Positions 35,415-46,328 of a DNA stretch of 64,000 bases are shown here, piece after piece (the stretch's first letter is position 1; each line of letters opens with the position of its first letter). This DNA comes from Aquanectria penicillioides. Taxonomy: Eukaryota > Ascomycota > Sordariomycetes > Hypocreales > Nectriaceae. A model generated the notes under the pieces. It was not told the DNA's origin. It did no database searches and saw only the letters and a program-made list of their open reading frames with translations. The stretch is from assembly GCA_003415625.1 (NCBI GenBank), contig PYIU01000003.1, positions 1,550,001 to 1,614,000 of the forward strand, read 5' to 3'. Position numbers and translations under genes: made by a program.

Positions 35415-36527
35415 TCATTGGTTCTTGTCCCTGGCCTCTTTTTCCTCCAGGGCTGAAAAAGCCTTTGAGACCTGCAGCCAGCTGTCCCGAAGAAGAACTA
35501 GAACAAAGCTTGGTTAGCGCTTCATTCCACAGCACTCGGGCGAGTGAATGAAGAGGGGAGAAGCCGGAGACAGAATATGTACGGTTTTGAGTGTACTTAC
35601 AGGCGGGGACGACGGCCCACGGCATGTTGAAGCCGACATAATAGACCCAATAATACAAAAACTCTGGCCGGCTGTACACGACGCCGTACATCTGCCCCTC
35701 CATCCAGTTGGTCAGGTAGTAGAGGGCCACCCCGTACAAGTGCGCCACGCACACGATGATTTGGAGGACGTGTCGACTGCGTGAGTTGGCCTGAATGCCG
35801 CGGAACGTCATCCAGGAGAGAGGGCCCCAGGCAAGCTGTGTTTCGGAGAGTCAGCCACAAAGACAGCGCAAACGAGAGGAGGAAAAAAGCGACGCATGAC
35901 AACGATAGGGTGGTGGTTTACCGAAGTGATTGTCTCCACGCTAATGGTGAAAATGTCATTGGTAAGGTAGCGAGAGTCAGAGAGGGCGTATTCCTTCCAG
36001 AGCTGAGCGAAAGTGGTGGTCATGCCTGGGAGTTGATTTCGATTAAAGAGATAGTAGCCTTTAGACTCAAAGTAAGTTATGCCCAATATCAAACTAATCT
36101 CTCCAAGTGCACTTACCTTCAAACGCAATGTGCAAAAATGCGCCTATTGGGCCAAATCGCGTAGCCAAAATATCAGCAAGTCTAGTACTGAAGAAACAAT
36201 ATCAACAGTTGACTATCCAAGAGAGAAAAGGAAGGCAGAAATCGAAAGGGGGAAAAGTGTAAGCTTACACATTGCAAACCAAGCTCCGGCAAAGTGATCT
36301 ATCGGCCTCAGCGCAGCCTTGCTCCGACCTGTCTGCCTCAGCGCCGATCCGATGACGGAGCCAATTATGATGCCAAAGACGGGCAACAGCTGCAGAACCG
36401 GCGTCTCATTGGGGACGTAGCCCGGGATGTGCACATTGAGCGGGTAATACGGATGGGCGAGCAACGGCTCCGAAGCTGACGCCGAGTCCGGGCCCAGGTC
36501 GGCCGCGGGGGCAGCAGAGCCGGCCAT
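35415..36527 (-). CDS. EBP-family (emopamil-binding / EXPERA) membrane protein
   Basis: Animal and plant EBP is a sterol delta8-delta7 isomerase; the role of fungal EBP-domain proteins is not settled. Five exons: 36269-36527, 36117-36143, 35922-36058, 35601-35835, 35415-35497; exactly 741 bases, 246 residues. Exon 2 is only 27 bases. The proton-relay residues are present: His and Glu in FLHIAFEG (human H76 and E80 region) and Glu in SVETITSLAWGPLSW (human E122 region). YYLFNRNQLPG and WMEGQMYGVVYSRPEFLYYW follow, giving about five membrane segments. The C-terminus is LEEKEARDKNQ, without a clear KKXX signal. Fungal ergosterol synthesis normally uses Erg2 for this step, so this is probably a paralogous function. 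Confidence 0.85.
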
Positions 36528-37313
36528 CGCTTCGAGACTTTGATACCTAAAATATAATAAAAATGAACGAGGAGAAGAAGAAGAAGAAGAAGAGTATTTA
36601 TGAATAAATTGGTTAAAAGAACGCGAGTTGTGTCGCTTCTCCCTCTCGCTAGACCGTGTCCGTGGCAGTTATAATTGTGTCGTGGAGAGAGGTCCGGGAT
36701 GCGAGTTACATCAATCGTGCGCGCGACAGAGGATGACGGCCCGGCCCGGATATCAGTCACGTGATCATATGATCTGATCTGCCTGCTAATTGTCCCCTTG
36801 TCTGACCGGTGTCGACTGGGCCGGGATAATCAAGGATAGACCGCATCCAAAGTGCAAGAATAAAGGGGTTGAGTCTTATTGGCTGTATAGGCGCTCGCGT
36901 TAGAAAGACCATGGTGCGGTGGCAGACCAGAGTATCGCGTTTGGACCACGACTTAGAGGTGACGTTGGATTAACCATATTGAGGTTGCGAAAATGCCGAC
37001 CTAGCATCCAGTAAACGAAACGAGTCACATATCATTAGTGTATCATAAACTCTAGTCCCTTGTTGTCGGGTGTCGTTGGTAACTTATCTGAAGCAAAAAT
37101 TGCTTCTTTCGAAACAGTCGCCAGGCCGTGCTAGGAACCAATTGCTAGCACTCTAATCCAATCAATCAGGATCAGGTTCATATTTTGCTAAAATCGAAAC
37201 TTGGACCCATTTACATTCGTGAGGATGAGTTAATCATTACACGGGCTTTCAAGGCGGCAACTCCAGTTTCCTAGCCTCACCCTAGCCAGCAGCCATGCCA
37301 CATGCACCTCTTC
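36528..37313. other. Intergenic between EBP start and PrpF stop
   Basis: EBP-gene promoter (with a (CTT)n run near 36572) and PrpF 3' sequence. No gene seen. Confidence 0.5.
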
Positions 37314-38651
37314 CTAATAATACACTTCTCCTTTCATCAAGACTCTAGCAGTGCGGAGCAGTTGCGCAGACTCAATCTTCCCGTCCACAATCGTTGTTCC
37401 AATGTCAACGGTGCCACTCGGGTGCCCGATGGTCACCGTGTCCTTTGACTGACCCCCAATCAGGTCCGAGGCAATTGTCCCGGGGAGCTGCGATGCCGCC
37501 CCCAAACAGAGCGCCAGAGTCAACGGGGCCGCCTTGTGAGCTTGTCCCATGGACAGGGCAAGACATCTGATGTCGATCTCGGGCGAGCCGCTGGTGGGGA
37601 AGAGCATCACAATCTTGGGCACGCTGCCAGTCTTCGGATCCAGCCCCATCTTGGAGGCGCCGGCTTGTCTAATCTCTTCTAATCGAACTTTGAGAGCTGC
37701 GTCGGCCTCGACAATCGGTGGAGTCAACGCCATGTGGTCCGCCAATCCCAAACTCTCGGTGCTGATAAAGACGCCTGGGTTTCCTACATCGACGAGGGAT
37801 GCTCGTATGGTGCTCCCGTCCGGCAACTCAAGCGTATCTACTGAGTTACCAGTCGGCAAAGCCTTTCCGGTTTTAGCACCCGCGGGGTCCATGAAGCTCA
37901 TGGTGATCTTGGACCCCGTCCCGGGCACGCCGTCCATGACATAATCCCCCTCATGAGAGTAGCGCAGAGGTTCGCCCGCAACCTTGAAACGCGACATCAT
38001 GACCTTGTTGGTGTTGGTGTTGAGAAACCGCACCGTCGCCCACTGATGACCGTCCTCGCCATTTTCACTAATAGGGTTTGCGACCATGCCGCCGTCGAAG
38101 GCCATGGGACCTACCAGGGCAGACATGTTGCCGCAATTGCCAGCCATGTCCAGCTCGCCATCACGAATGCCGAGCTGCACAAAGGTGAAGTCGACATCTA
38201 CATCTGGGCGCGAAGGAGGCCCCAGGATGACAATCTTGGACGTAGACGAGATACCGGACCCCATGCCGTTAAGCTGGCGGCCATAGGGATCCGGCGAGCC
38301 CATAGCTGATGGGAGGACGGTGTGCCATTGGTCTTCGGGCGGGAGGTCACGACGGTCAATGACGAGGCCGTTGGATGTCCCGCCACGAGCGAAGATTGCG
38401 GGAAAGCTGCGGCTGAGGGAAGACATGCATCGGAGAGCTGTAATGGATGCGTTGGTGGTAGTGGTGATGGATGGATGCCTGGCCGCGAGCTGCAGTGGCC
38501 GCGACTTGGTGCACGCCGACCAAGACGGGCAGGCGAGACGACGGGAGAGGTGGCGTGATGTTCGACCCAGCAGAGAAGAGGACGCCATTGCGGCCATTTC
38601 AGTTCCGCCTTTGCAAAGACTCTGCACTGTAACAGCGTCGATTGATCGCAA
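37314..38651 (-). CDS. PrpF-family isomerase (DUF453), probably mitochondrial
   Basis: PrpF-type proteins isomerise aconitate or methylaconitate-like tricarboxylates. A single 445-residue exon. The first about 80 residues are rich in Arg, Ser, Leu and Thr without acids, like a mitochondrial presequence; an alternative in-frame start MAAMASSSLLGRTSRHLSRR lies at 38597. Conserved blocks follow: FARGGTSNGLVIDRRDLPP, GSGISSTSKIVILGPPSRPD (lysine matching the PrpF catalytic Lys), GELDMAGNCGNMSALVGP (catalytic Cys), VDVGNPGVFI, GTVDIGTTIVDGKIESAQLL and the terminal RTARVLMKGEVY. The first motif has Asn where most members have Lys (GGTSKG). Substrate is not predictable. Confidence 0.88.
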   Translation of the reverse strand: MRSIDAVTVQSLCKGGTEMAAMASSSLLGRTSRHLSRRLACPSWSACTKSRPLQLAARHPSITTTTNASITALRCMSSLSRSFPAIFARGGTSNGLVIDRRDLPPEDQWHTVLPSAMGSPDPYGRQLNGMGSGISSTSKIVILGPPSRPDVDVDFTFVQLGIRDGELDMAGNCGNMSALVGPMAFDGGMVANPISENGEDGHQWATVRFLNTNTNKVMMSRFKVAGEPLRYSHEGDYVMDGVPGTGSKITMSFMDPAGAKTGKALPTGNSVDTLELPDGSTIRASLVDVGNPGVFISTESLGLADHMALTPPIVEADAALKVRLEEIRQAGASKMGLDPKTGSVPKIVMLFPTSGSPEIDIRCLALSMGQAHKAAPLTLALCLGAASQLPGTIASDLIGGQSKDTVTIGHPSGTVDIGTTIVDGKIESAQLLRTARVLMKGEVYY

Positions 38652-40009
38652 GGCCGTGTCAAGAGGTGACGGAGCCGTGGCTCGGTGAGTTGACGTTCGG
38701 GGTTCGGTCCACCGGGATCGGACTCGTCGCAGCGGCCCCGCTCACTAAAGGTTCCCTATAACTCCAGCGCTCCGCCTCGGCCGAGGTCCCTAAGACGGGA
38801 CCATGTCAAGCGATTGATTTGCTTCCAAAACGTCGCTCTCTCTTCTGCTTTTACACCCAAATCCAGAGCGAGACAATGATGATATAAAATAATACCCCAT
38901 ACCAACTGACTAACGAACTAACTAACTAACTAACTAACCAATAAGTCAATGCCCAAAAAGAACAAGATAGATAACAATAGGAAAGAAAAAAAAAAGAACA
39001 GGAAAAAAAGAAAGAAAGAAAGATAACACAGGGGGAAATCTCCACACAAAGACACCCTCCATCTCAGCAAAACCCACACCCCCCTTCTTCTTCCCCGGAT
39101 GAACAAGACAACCCTGGCTGTCCCACAGCCAGAACCCACCCCGTCCTTCACTCTCCCGAAATCAAGCATCTCCCTGTCATGCACTGCAAACTGTCCCATC
39201 CATGCAACGCACGCGAGATGGGAAAGGTCCAATACCTCCTGCAGATGGGGGTTTCCGAAACGAGTGAGGTACCTATGCAGCCCAGGCGATGAAACAGTCC
39301 ATAGAGAGGGAAAATTGAAAAGGGTTACAAAAAAACACAAGACCGGCCAAAAATTCCAGCGCGATAATGCGCAGCACGCACATCACACACATCACATCGC
39401 ATCACCGTCCACGCCGCATTGATTTCGACCGGAGGGGTGGGAGCTGCCCACGCTCTCGGGTCTGACATTGCTTGTTGGCTTGCGCGTTGCGTCGCAGAGT
39501 TGCAGAGTTTTGGCTTGGCTGGATGTCTGGACGGGGCTAAAGCGCGAGGTGACAAGGTTGCGACGCTGGGAGTTGACGATAATGATCGGTAACTTGCCCC
39601 GACCATAGTCATGGGCGTGTGCAGTAGTCGCAAAAAAGAGAGAATCAGAAAGAAAGAAAAAAAAGAAAGGAAACCCACACCCCTGGAAAGAAAGTGAAAA
39701 AGAAAGGAAAAAAAAATATATGGGGGAGAGATTGTCGTGCTTTGGTGTGTGTCGTATCAGTCTGTCAGTATGTCATGTCGTAGTCGTAATGAACGTCTTG
39801 GTCACATCAATGTCGTGTGCCCCAATTTCAAACAGCAGCCTCGCAAACAACCCCCAAACCATGAAAACATTTCAACCATGACAGCCACAAAACAAGCGTG
39901 AGTGAGAGAATAAGAAGAAGGGGAGAGGATAGAGAGCAGAGGATAGGAGAGAGCAACAGGGAGCAACAGAGAGACAACAACAACAACAACAACAAGTCTG
40001 TCCCCTCTT
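38652..40009. other. Intergenic 1.4 kb between PrpF start and GGCT stop
   Basis: PrpF promoter and GGCT 3' side; an (AACT)n run at 38906-38938, A/G-rich stretches near 38980-39025 and 39645-39715, and a GGTACC motif near 39269. No gene recognised. Confidence 0.55.
38906..38938. repeat. (AACT)n microsatellite
   Basis: About seven CTAA units. Confidence 0.85.
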
Positions 40010-40651
40010 CTACTGCTTCCTCCAGAACCGCCGCATAACACGGTCGGCGTACCCTTCGTCCATGCCCCAGTTCTCAACCACATCTTCAATGCCCCTCTCC
40101 ATGCGGTCGACGTACTCGTCGCGGGGGGCATCCTCCTCCACCCTCTCCCCGTCCACGTAGATGAGCGCCCGCAGCGTCTCATCGTCGTCACCGCCGCCGC
40201 TGCGTGCCCACTTGACGTCCACCTGATATTTCTGGTACGCCCACGGCACGCCCTCGTATCCGTCTAGCCGATCCTCGTCCTGCGGGGGCAGCAGGTAGAG
40301 CAGTCCATAGACGCCCTCCTCCTCCTCTTCGTCCTCGTCGCCGTCGTAGTCATTGGCTCTTCCTTTGCCTTTGTCCCTGCTCGACGAATCCTGTCTCCGC
40401 TGGTAGTCATCGTCATCGTCTTCCTTCTCGTCCGAAACACGCACGACATTGGCGTATCCCCGGCCATTGATGAACCACTTCCAGCCCTTCAGGTGCGCAA
40501 GCCCAACGGGTGTCGAGTATGGGCAGCGCTGGCGCATCTGTTCCGTCGACAGGTTGGACCCGTAGGCAAAGTACAGCACCTCGTGCCGGTCCTCCTGCAT
40601 GACCGTCATGGTGCTGTCTTGCGACTGTTGGCTGTCCTCCTGGGAGCTCAT
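40010..40651 (-). CDS. Gamma-glutamylcyclotransferase-like (GGCT/AIG2 fold)
   Basis: GGCT-fold proteins convert gamma-glutamyl peptides or amines to 5-oxoproline; the substrate here is unknown. A single 213-residue exon. The substrate loop YFAYGSNLSTEQMRQRCP sits at residues about 27-44, then GLAHLKGWKWFINGRGYANV, and the likely catalytic Glu in DRLDGYEGVPWAYQKYQV. A 40-residue low-complexity insert rich in Asp, Glu, Arg and Lys (residues about 75-112) separates the strands, ending in EDEEEEEGVYGLLYLL. The C-terminus RGIEDVVENWGMDEGYADRV is a normal family helix. Intact frame. Confidence 0.87.
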   Translation of the reverse strand: MSSQEDSQQSQDSTMTVMQEDRHEVLYFAYGSNLSTEQMRQRCPYSTPVGLAHLKGWKWFINGRGYANVVRVSDEKEDDDDDYQRRQDSSSRDKGKGRANDYDGDEDEEEEEGVYGLLYLLPPQDEDRLDGYEGVPWAYQKYQVDVKWARSGGGDDDETLRALIYVDGERVEEDAPRDEYVDRMERGIEDVVENWGMDEGYADRVMRRFWRKQ

Positions 40652-40897
40652 GGCGGCCGACGACGACAGGAAGCCCTTGTCCTTACGCTCGAAGCTTGTC
40701 CCTGAGGTTGAGCTTAAGATTAAGCTCGAGCTTGAGCTTCGGATCTGGAGGGGCTTCTACTGCTGAAGGTCACAGGGAGCCAGTAGTAGCAAGGAGCAAG
40801 GGTGGTTGGTTGTTTGTCTTTAGGTCCTTGCTTTGTGTAACAGCGGTGATCGTCGTATAGTAGCGTCCCTTTAGTGCCTAGTGCCCGTCCAAAGGGC

Positions 40898-40922
40898 AAA
40901 AAAAAAAAAAAAAAAAAAAAAA
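40898..40922. repeat. A25 homopolymer
   Basis: Twenty-five uninterrupted A about 250 bases before the GGCT start. Confidence 0.9.
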
Positions 40923-41444
40923 GGGGGATCAATCAATCCCACGCGGATATGGAAAGTGTGAGATTAACGCTTGCTTACTGCTTTTCGTTCGCTGCGTCGT
41001 TAATTGAGCAGAATAGAAAGGTTTAATTCTAGCTGAGAAGTTGGAGGCCTGGCTATGACACGCCCAGCGGTGGGTTACTCGTAGGCAGCAAGGCGACCAG
41101 AACCCAAAAATCCGCCCCCAAGGGCCCCCAAAAGTGAAAATCGATCCACAGCGATAAAGTCCTACACATCACGCCGTCCACAAACCCTCGAGGGAAATAG
41201 GCAGACTAGCATTATTGTATTGTCATAACTAACAGGTGGTTTGATACACGAGCACAGGGATGAATCACCCCTGTCATGCTATGGGCGAAATCCCTCTGTA
41301 GCATTGACTAGCGTTGACACATGCCGAAGCACAATCACAAGCTAACAATTAAACAAACAAAACATGTCATGCCGGTCCTTGTGCTATTCACGAGGTTGCA
41401 GAGGGGGAATAAAAATAAAATCTTGCTTCACAAGTTGTACAGTT

Positions 41445-41476
41445 TTTCTTTCTTTCTTTCTTTCTTTCTTTCTTTC
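41445..41476. repeat. (TTTC)n microsatellite
   Basis: About eight TTTC units in the 3' flank of STE11. Confidence 0.85.
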
Positions 41477-41982
41477 CTAAGAAATGTCCCGAAACTCCTT
41501 GTATCCTCTCCAGGTAATACCATCCTCCAGAATGCTTCCCTTCTGGTATCTAAATGCCGTAAGTCCATCCTGAGCCATAAATGCAGTTCTCTAAAAGCGA
41601 GCGTGATTATCCCCCAAAAGTCATTTCATCAGGCATGAGTCTTCCCCTTCCCCTCTCATTACAACATCTCTCCGTTGGCTGCCTCCAGCCTGTCCATATT
41701 ACATTCCTCCCCTGGCCCCCAACCACCATCTTTCTCTTGTTCAACCAATAGTCAAACACCCTCAGGTCTTTATTTCGCCACCCGGGGATATAGACTTGGA
41801 ACAGTCTCTCCTCAACACCCACCCATGTTCACGTACTGCTTACGTGAGTCGCCTGCTCTCTCTCTCTCGCTTCTTCTTCTTCTTCCTCTTGTCCCCCACA
41901 ACATAGTTTGCAGTCTTTTCCCAGATATTAGCCTCGCCCTACAATTAGCTAGGCCAATACTAGTAAAGGATTGCAAGTATCA

Positions 41983-44770
41983 TTAGGTGATAGGCACCAG
42001 GAAGGGGCTGAGCATCAGCTCATCCGCACTGGGCCGCAAGTTATGGTCGATCTCGAAAGTCTGAGCCAGAAATATCTTGGCATCCTCGCTAGCGTGCTCA
42101 GGGATTGTGGGCGCCGCCTTGCCTCCTCCAATCTTGAAGATGGCTTGAAGTTGGCTGCAGTCGGGGAAGGGGTGACTTCCAGTCATCATCTCCACCACCA
42201 GGCAACCAAGCGACCAAATATCCGCCTTGCGGGTATAAGACGTTTGCTTGACCACTTCAGGCGCCATCCAGAAGACGGAGCCCTGGAGTGATGGTCGGTG
42301 CTTGTTGTTATTAGCGCCGCTAAGAATGTTGGACGCCTCCAGCTTCTTCGAGATACCGAAATCGGAAATCTTAATGGTTCCCTTGTTGTCGACGAGGATG
42401 TTGGCACCCTTGATGTCTCGGTGGATAATGTCACGGTTGTGAAGGTAAGAAAGACCAGTCAAAATCTGTCTCACAAAGCTTCGCACCAGAGGCTCGGGAA
42501 GAGCACCGTACGAGTTGAGCATCGTCTGGACAGAACCACCAGGGACATACTCCAGGAAAATGTTGAGATAATCCGCCGACGAACTGCAGCCGAGGTACTG
42601 CACAATGTTGGCGTGTCTGAGATCACGGAGAAGGCTGATCTCTCTCTTGAGGGCCTCGATCATGCTCTTCTTGCGCGAATCGCTCTGGCTGTTGGCACCG
42701 GGAGCGGGCGTCTCGACTTGCTTGACGGCCAGGAGCTCACCAGTTACGGCATGAAGGGCCAAGTAGACGCAACCAAAAGAACCCTGACCAATGAGAGCAC
42801 CCTTCATCCATTTGTTGTCATCCCAAGACTCGCCAGCCAGGAAGCTCTGAAGCTCCTCATCCACATCATCCCCATCATCCGTCAAAGCCTGCTGGAGCTC
42901 CTGGAAGGAGCCGGAGCCAGTCGAAGTGTCGCCGTCAAAGTAGCTGGTGGTCGTGGTGTTGCCTTCAGGGTCCGTAACGCTCAAGGCAGTCGAGTCTGAG
43001 CTGCTCTCCGTGAATGACACATACGACTTGCGGTTGGGCTCGATGGGGGACTCCTCCTGAAGAGTATCCAGCATTGAAGACGTCACTGAGTCACGGTTGT
43101 AGCCATGTGCGGGACGGGGACGCACTTTGGCGATCTGGGTGTTGGCGTTCAGCCAGGAGTCAGCGATGGTGGGAATGGGAGGCGCGTCCTGAATGCTGGA
43201 GGCGAAGCTCAGGTTGCTGGCAACGCTGAGCCGGCTGTTGACCTTGCTCAGACGGGTCGACCTTCTCATAGAAAGTCGGGCGGTTCGGTCGATATCCTCC
43301 CTGGTGTGGTCAGGGAAGTAAGATGTCAAATCGGAAGCAATGAGCTCGCTGGGAGGTCGGAGACCACCAAACTGGCGAAGGCCGGCCTTGCGTCGCGGGG
43401 GCTGCAGTGGCGGGCTCGGGGCAGGACGCTCTAGATCCTGGGCGGCAGTCTGCACGTTTCGTTCTCGGTCCTGATAAGATAGGGGTGACAGGGGCGACTG
43501 GAGCTGGTCGTTCCATTTCTCACCAAGCATCTTCTGGACCTTGAGCTGACTTCGCTTGTCAACAGTCTCCAGGGCTCGGGCGTGCTTCTGTTGCTCCTCT
43601 TCGAGAGCGATGGCGGCGGCCCGCTGCAGCTCTGCCTCACCTGGTTCAGCAGCGGGGACTCTTCTCAAAATGAGGCGGTTTCGCTCGGGGCGTCGTTGAT
43701 CCTTGATGATGCGCCAAAGTTCAGTGTCGCCCAGTCGTCGACATTGGTTGGGGTCGGGATCGATGCCGGCGAGAACCCAAAAACAGTAGTTTCGTTCATG
43801 GTCTTCCCGGAGGGCGAATTTTCGGAGCGTTACTCGCATGACCTCTTCGCAGGTATTGCAGTCGGCGATCTTGACCACCTTGGTCACACCGCCGGTAGAA
43901 ATAACACGAATAACATCTTGACCCTGTGGTAAGGCAGCCATCAGCGAACCATCCACACTGGAATTATTCCTTGTATGGGTCGTTACCAGACGGCTTGTCG
44001 GTACATCTGGAGAAGAGCCCGGGTGTCTTGAAGCAGAGCCTGGTGCCGCGTTGCCGTGGAAAGCGGCACCTTGGGGATACCTTTGTTGCCGAACGGCTCG
44101 AACGTCACTGCCAGGCAGGGGGGAGTTGGGGCGGGAAGAACCCATGACGCCGTCCAAACCTCCGGAGAGGTCGATTTGTCTCGAGTATCGCTTGTTGGCG
44201 ACTGGGGTGGGGGCAGCTCGGGCGCTGGTGGAGGGCGCGGCGAGCCGCCAGAGGGGCCGGTGACGTGAATGTCGAGGCCGCCGAAGGAGTCCTAAAGATG
44301 CCAGCAGTCAGCAGATGCGCTCCGTGACATTAGTATTGTGTTTGCAAGATTGTGCCTACCCGATTCCGCTTCTTTTGGTTGGCATAAGCTTTGGTCCGCA
44401 GCTTCTTGATGCCAAGGAAGAGGCGAACGCGGTCTCCAACCTTCTCAATACCCATCTCCTTCAGGACCTCCTTGTCCATCTCGAGGAGGTTCTCGCCATT
44501 AATGTGATTCTTTCGGAACAGCTTCTCATACTCGCCACACTTTACGCTTCGTAGGTATTCGCACACCCTGTCCTCATCCCAGTTCTTAACCGAGTCGGGG
44601 CCATCGTTGTCGGAGAAGTCAGAGTCGGTGGGGCTGGCGTAGATTTGGCTCGTCGTGGGCATCGTGGGAGCTCTCCGCGGGGGAGGCATAGCGGACTGAG
44701 AAGCTGACGGGCCGAGAGATGAGGTGCTGAGACCAGCTGGAAATGACGATTTCGAGGCGAGCATGGCCAT
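41983..44770 (-). CDS. STE11: MAPKKK Ste11, one apparent frameshift
   Basis: Top kinase of the pheromone/filamentation MAPK cascade, acting on Ste7 with adaptor Ste50. Exons 44360-44770 and 41983-44291 (intron gtaggc...tttag), 906 residues after repair. The start MAMLASKSSFPAG fits other fungi better than the in-frame ATG at 44803. The SAM domain (residues about 65-130) contains SVKNWDEDRVCEYLRSVKCG and KEMGIEKVGDRVRLFL. A Ras-association-like domain follows (VIRVISTGGVTKVVKIADCN), and the kinase domain is at about 630-900: IGQGSFGCVYLA, AVKQVE, HRDIKGANILVD, DFGISKKLEASN, SVFWMAPEVVKQ. Just inside exon 2 (44233-44242) the frame shifts by one base; the upstream DSFGGLDIHVTGPSGG and downstream NKRYSRQIDLSGGLDG are both family-like but in different frames. 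One added base closes the length exactly. Confidence 0.92.
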
Positions 44771-46246
44771 TTTGTGAATGAGAGGGGGCCGGCGATAAAC
44801 CACCAGGCGATTAAAGCAAACAGCAGTCGGCGCGGGCGTTTGGCGGGGGAGGCTGCCTCGTTGTCGTCAATGTCGTCGTTGATCGAGGTGGTGCCTGAGA
44901 CACCTGAGCAGAAATGGGGATTTCCAGGCTCAGCCACGGAGAATTATGGTGGGAGCTGCGGAGAGTTGTTTGGGTAAGGTAGACAGGGTCCGCAGTCACA
45001 GCCAGAGCAGAAGAGACAAAGAGCGAGTGCTGGAGGGATTATTAGCTATGGTAGAAAGAGGGAGGATGCGATCAACGCGAGGTCGCCGGGCGGGCGGGGA
45101 AGAAAGAGAAGGTTTCGCGATGTAGAAAGGCAAAAAAAGGTTACAACGGAGACGGACGAAGGCGAGACACCGGGAGAGGGAGTATTAGAGGATTACCACG
45201 TCGGGGATGGGATGGGGATGGGGATGGGATGCTTTGGCAGGCCAGGAACAGGGGGGCAGGACGCACTACTTCGTACACACTACAGGGGGGAGGGGGAGGG
45301 GAGGACGGTGGGCGTTCACAAGCAGGTACCTCGCTGGGGCACCTACACGGCGGTACCTACGTCACCGCATACAGCAGCGCCGACTACGCGGTACAGAGCC
45401 CTCGTGGGAGGGTACCGGCCAGCCCAGGGTACCTGACGGTGAGGTGGTGCCGGGCCTTGGTTAGGCTGGTTCAGGTAGGCGGGTTTGCAATCTTGGGGCG
45501 CGGCGATTGGGCAGCGGCAAAAGGATCCCCCTGTAATCTTTGGTGGTGGACGTCGGAGAGGTGGCAATGGACGCTGTATGGATGCGAGTTGAAACCTGCT
45601 GCGGCGGACTTTGCATGAAATGACGGGGCACCAAGTCAGATTGCAGCACATAGGTACGGAGCACAGCGGATCCCACTTGGGAAAGGCTACGTACGTATGT
45701 ACATGCATATAATAGTAATGCGAAGGCGGCGGCGGAGGAGGAGGAGGAAACGGAGAAGTAAGAGTTTGTTGGTAGCAGGACGAGGGAAAGGGGGGGAGAA
45801 TGGACCAAAAACAAAAACAAAACAAAAAAAAAGAGTGCGCGCAAGAGAAAGAGGGACAAAACAATCCCGGGGACCCCAAGGTGTGCCTCCACTGACGACA
45901 AACAAGCAATCTTGTTATTCCGCTGTTGCATTGCTGATCACACTCTGGGTCTTGTGCTGGTCCAAAGAAGGCCTGGAATACTATGTACTAGCATGGGATA
46001 CCTGGACGCTCTGTGCGTAAATACTACATTGTATTCCAAGCACACCATGCCAGGCCTGGAATCACGATGCTATTTTCGATCGCTCCTAACCTAGTGACCT
46101 ACTGTAAGTAGGAAGGCATGTGTTTGTTCTAGGGGGGAATTTCCGCTTCCCTAGCAGCAACCAGTGGATGGGTGAGTGAGGGAAACGGAGCAAACGAGGG
46201 CGAGCAGGTGGGTAAGGAGGGAGATGAGTGCTAGATCCCGTTGGGT

Positions 46247-46328
46247 GTGGGCGTGGGCGGCTGCAATTGTGATGAACAGAGCCGCCGATGGTGATGACGA
46301 TGTCGCCCACGCCCACGCCCACGCCCAC
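46247..46328. repeat. GC-rich inverted repeat with (CGCCCA)n arm
   Basis: GTGGGCGTGGGCG at 46247-46259 is the exact reverse complement of CGCCCACGCCCAC at 46304-46316. The right arm extends as four CGCCCA units to 46328. Confidence 0.8.

Larger units (their letters stand above)
40652..41982. other. Intergenic 1.3 kb between GGCT start and STE11 stop
   Basis: Contains A25 at 40898-40922 and a (TTTC)n run at 41445-41476. No gene or RNA recognised. Confidence 0.55.
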
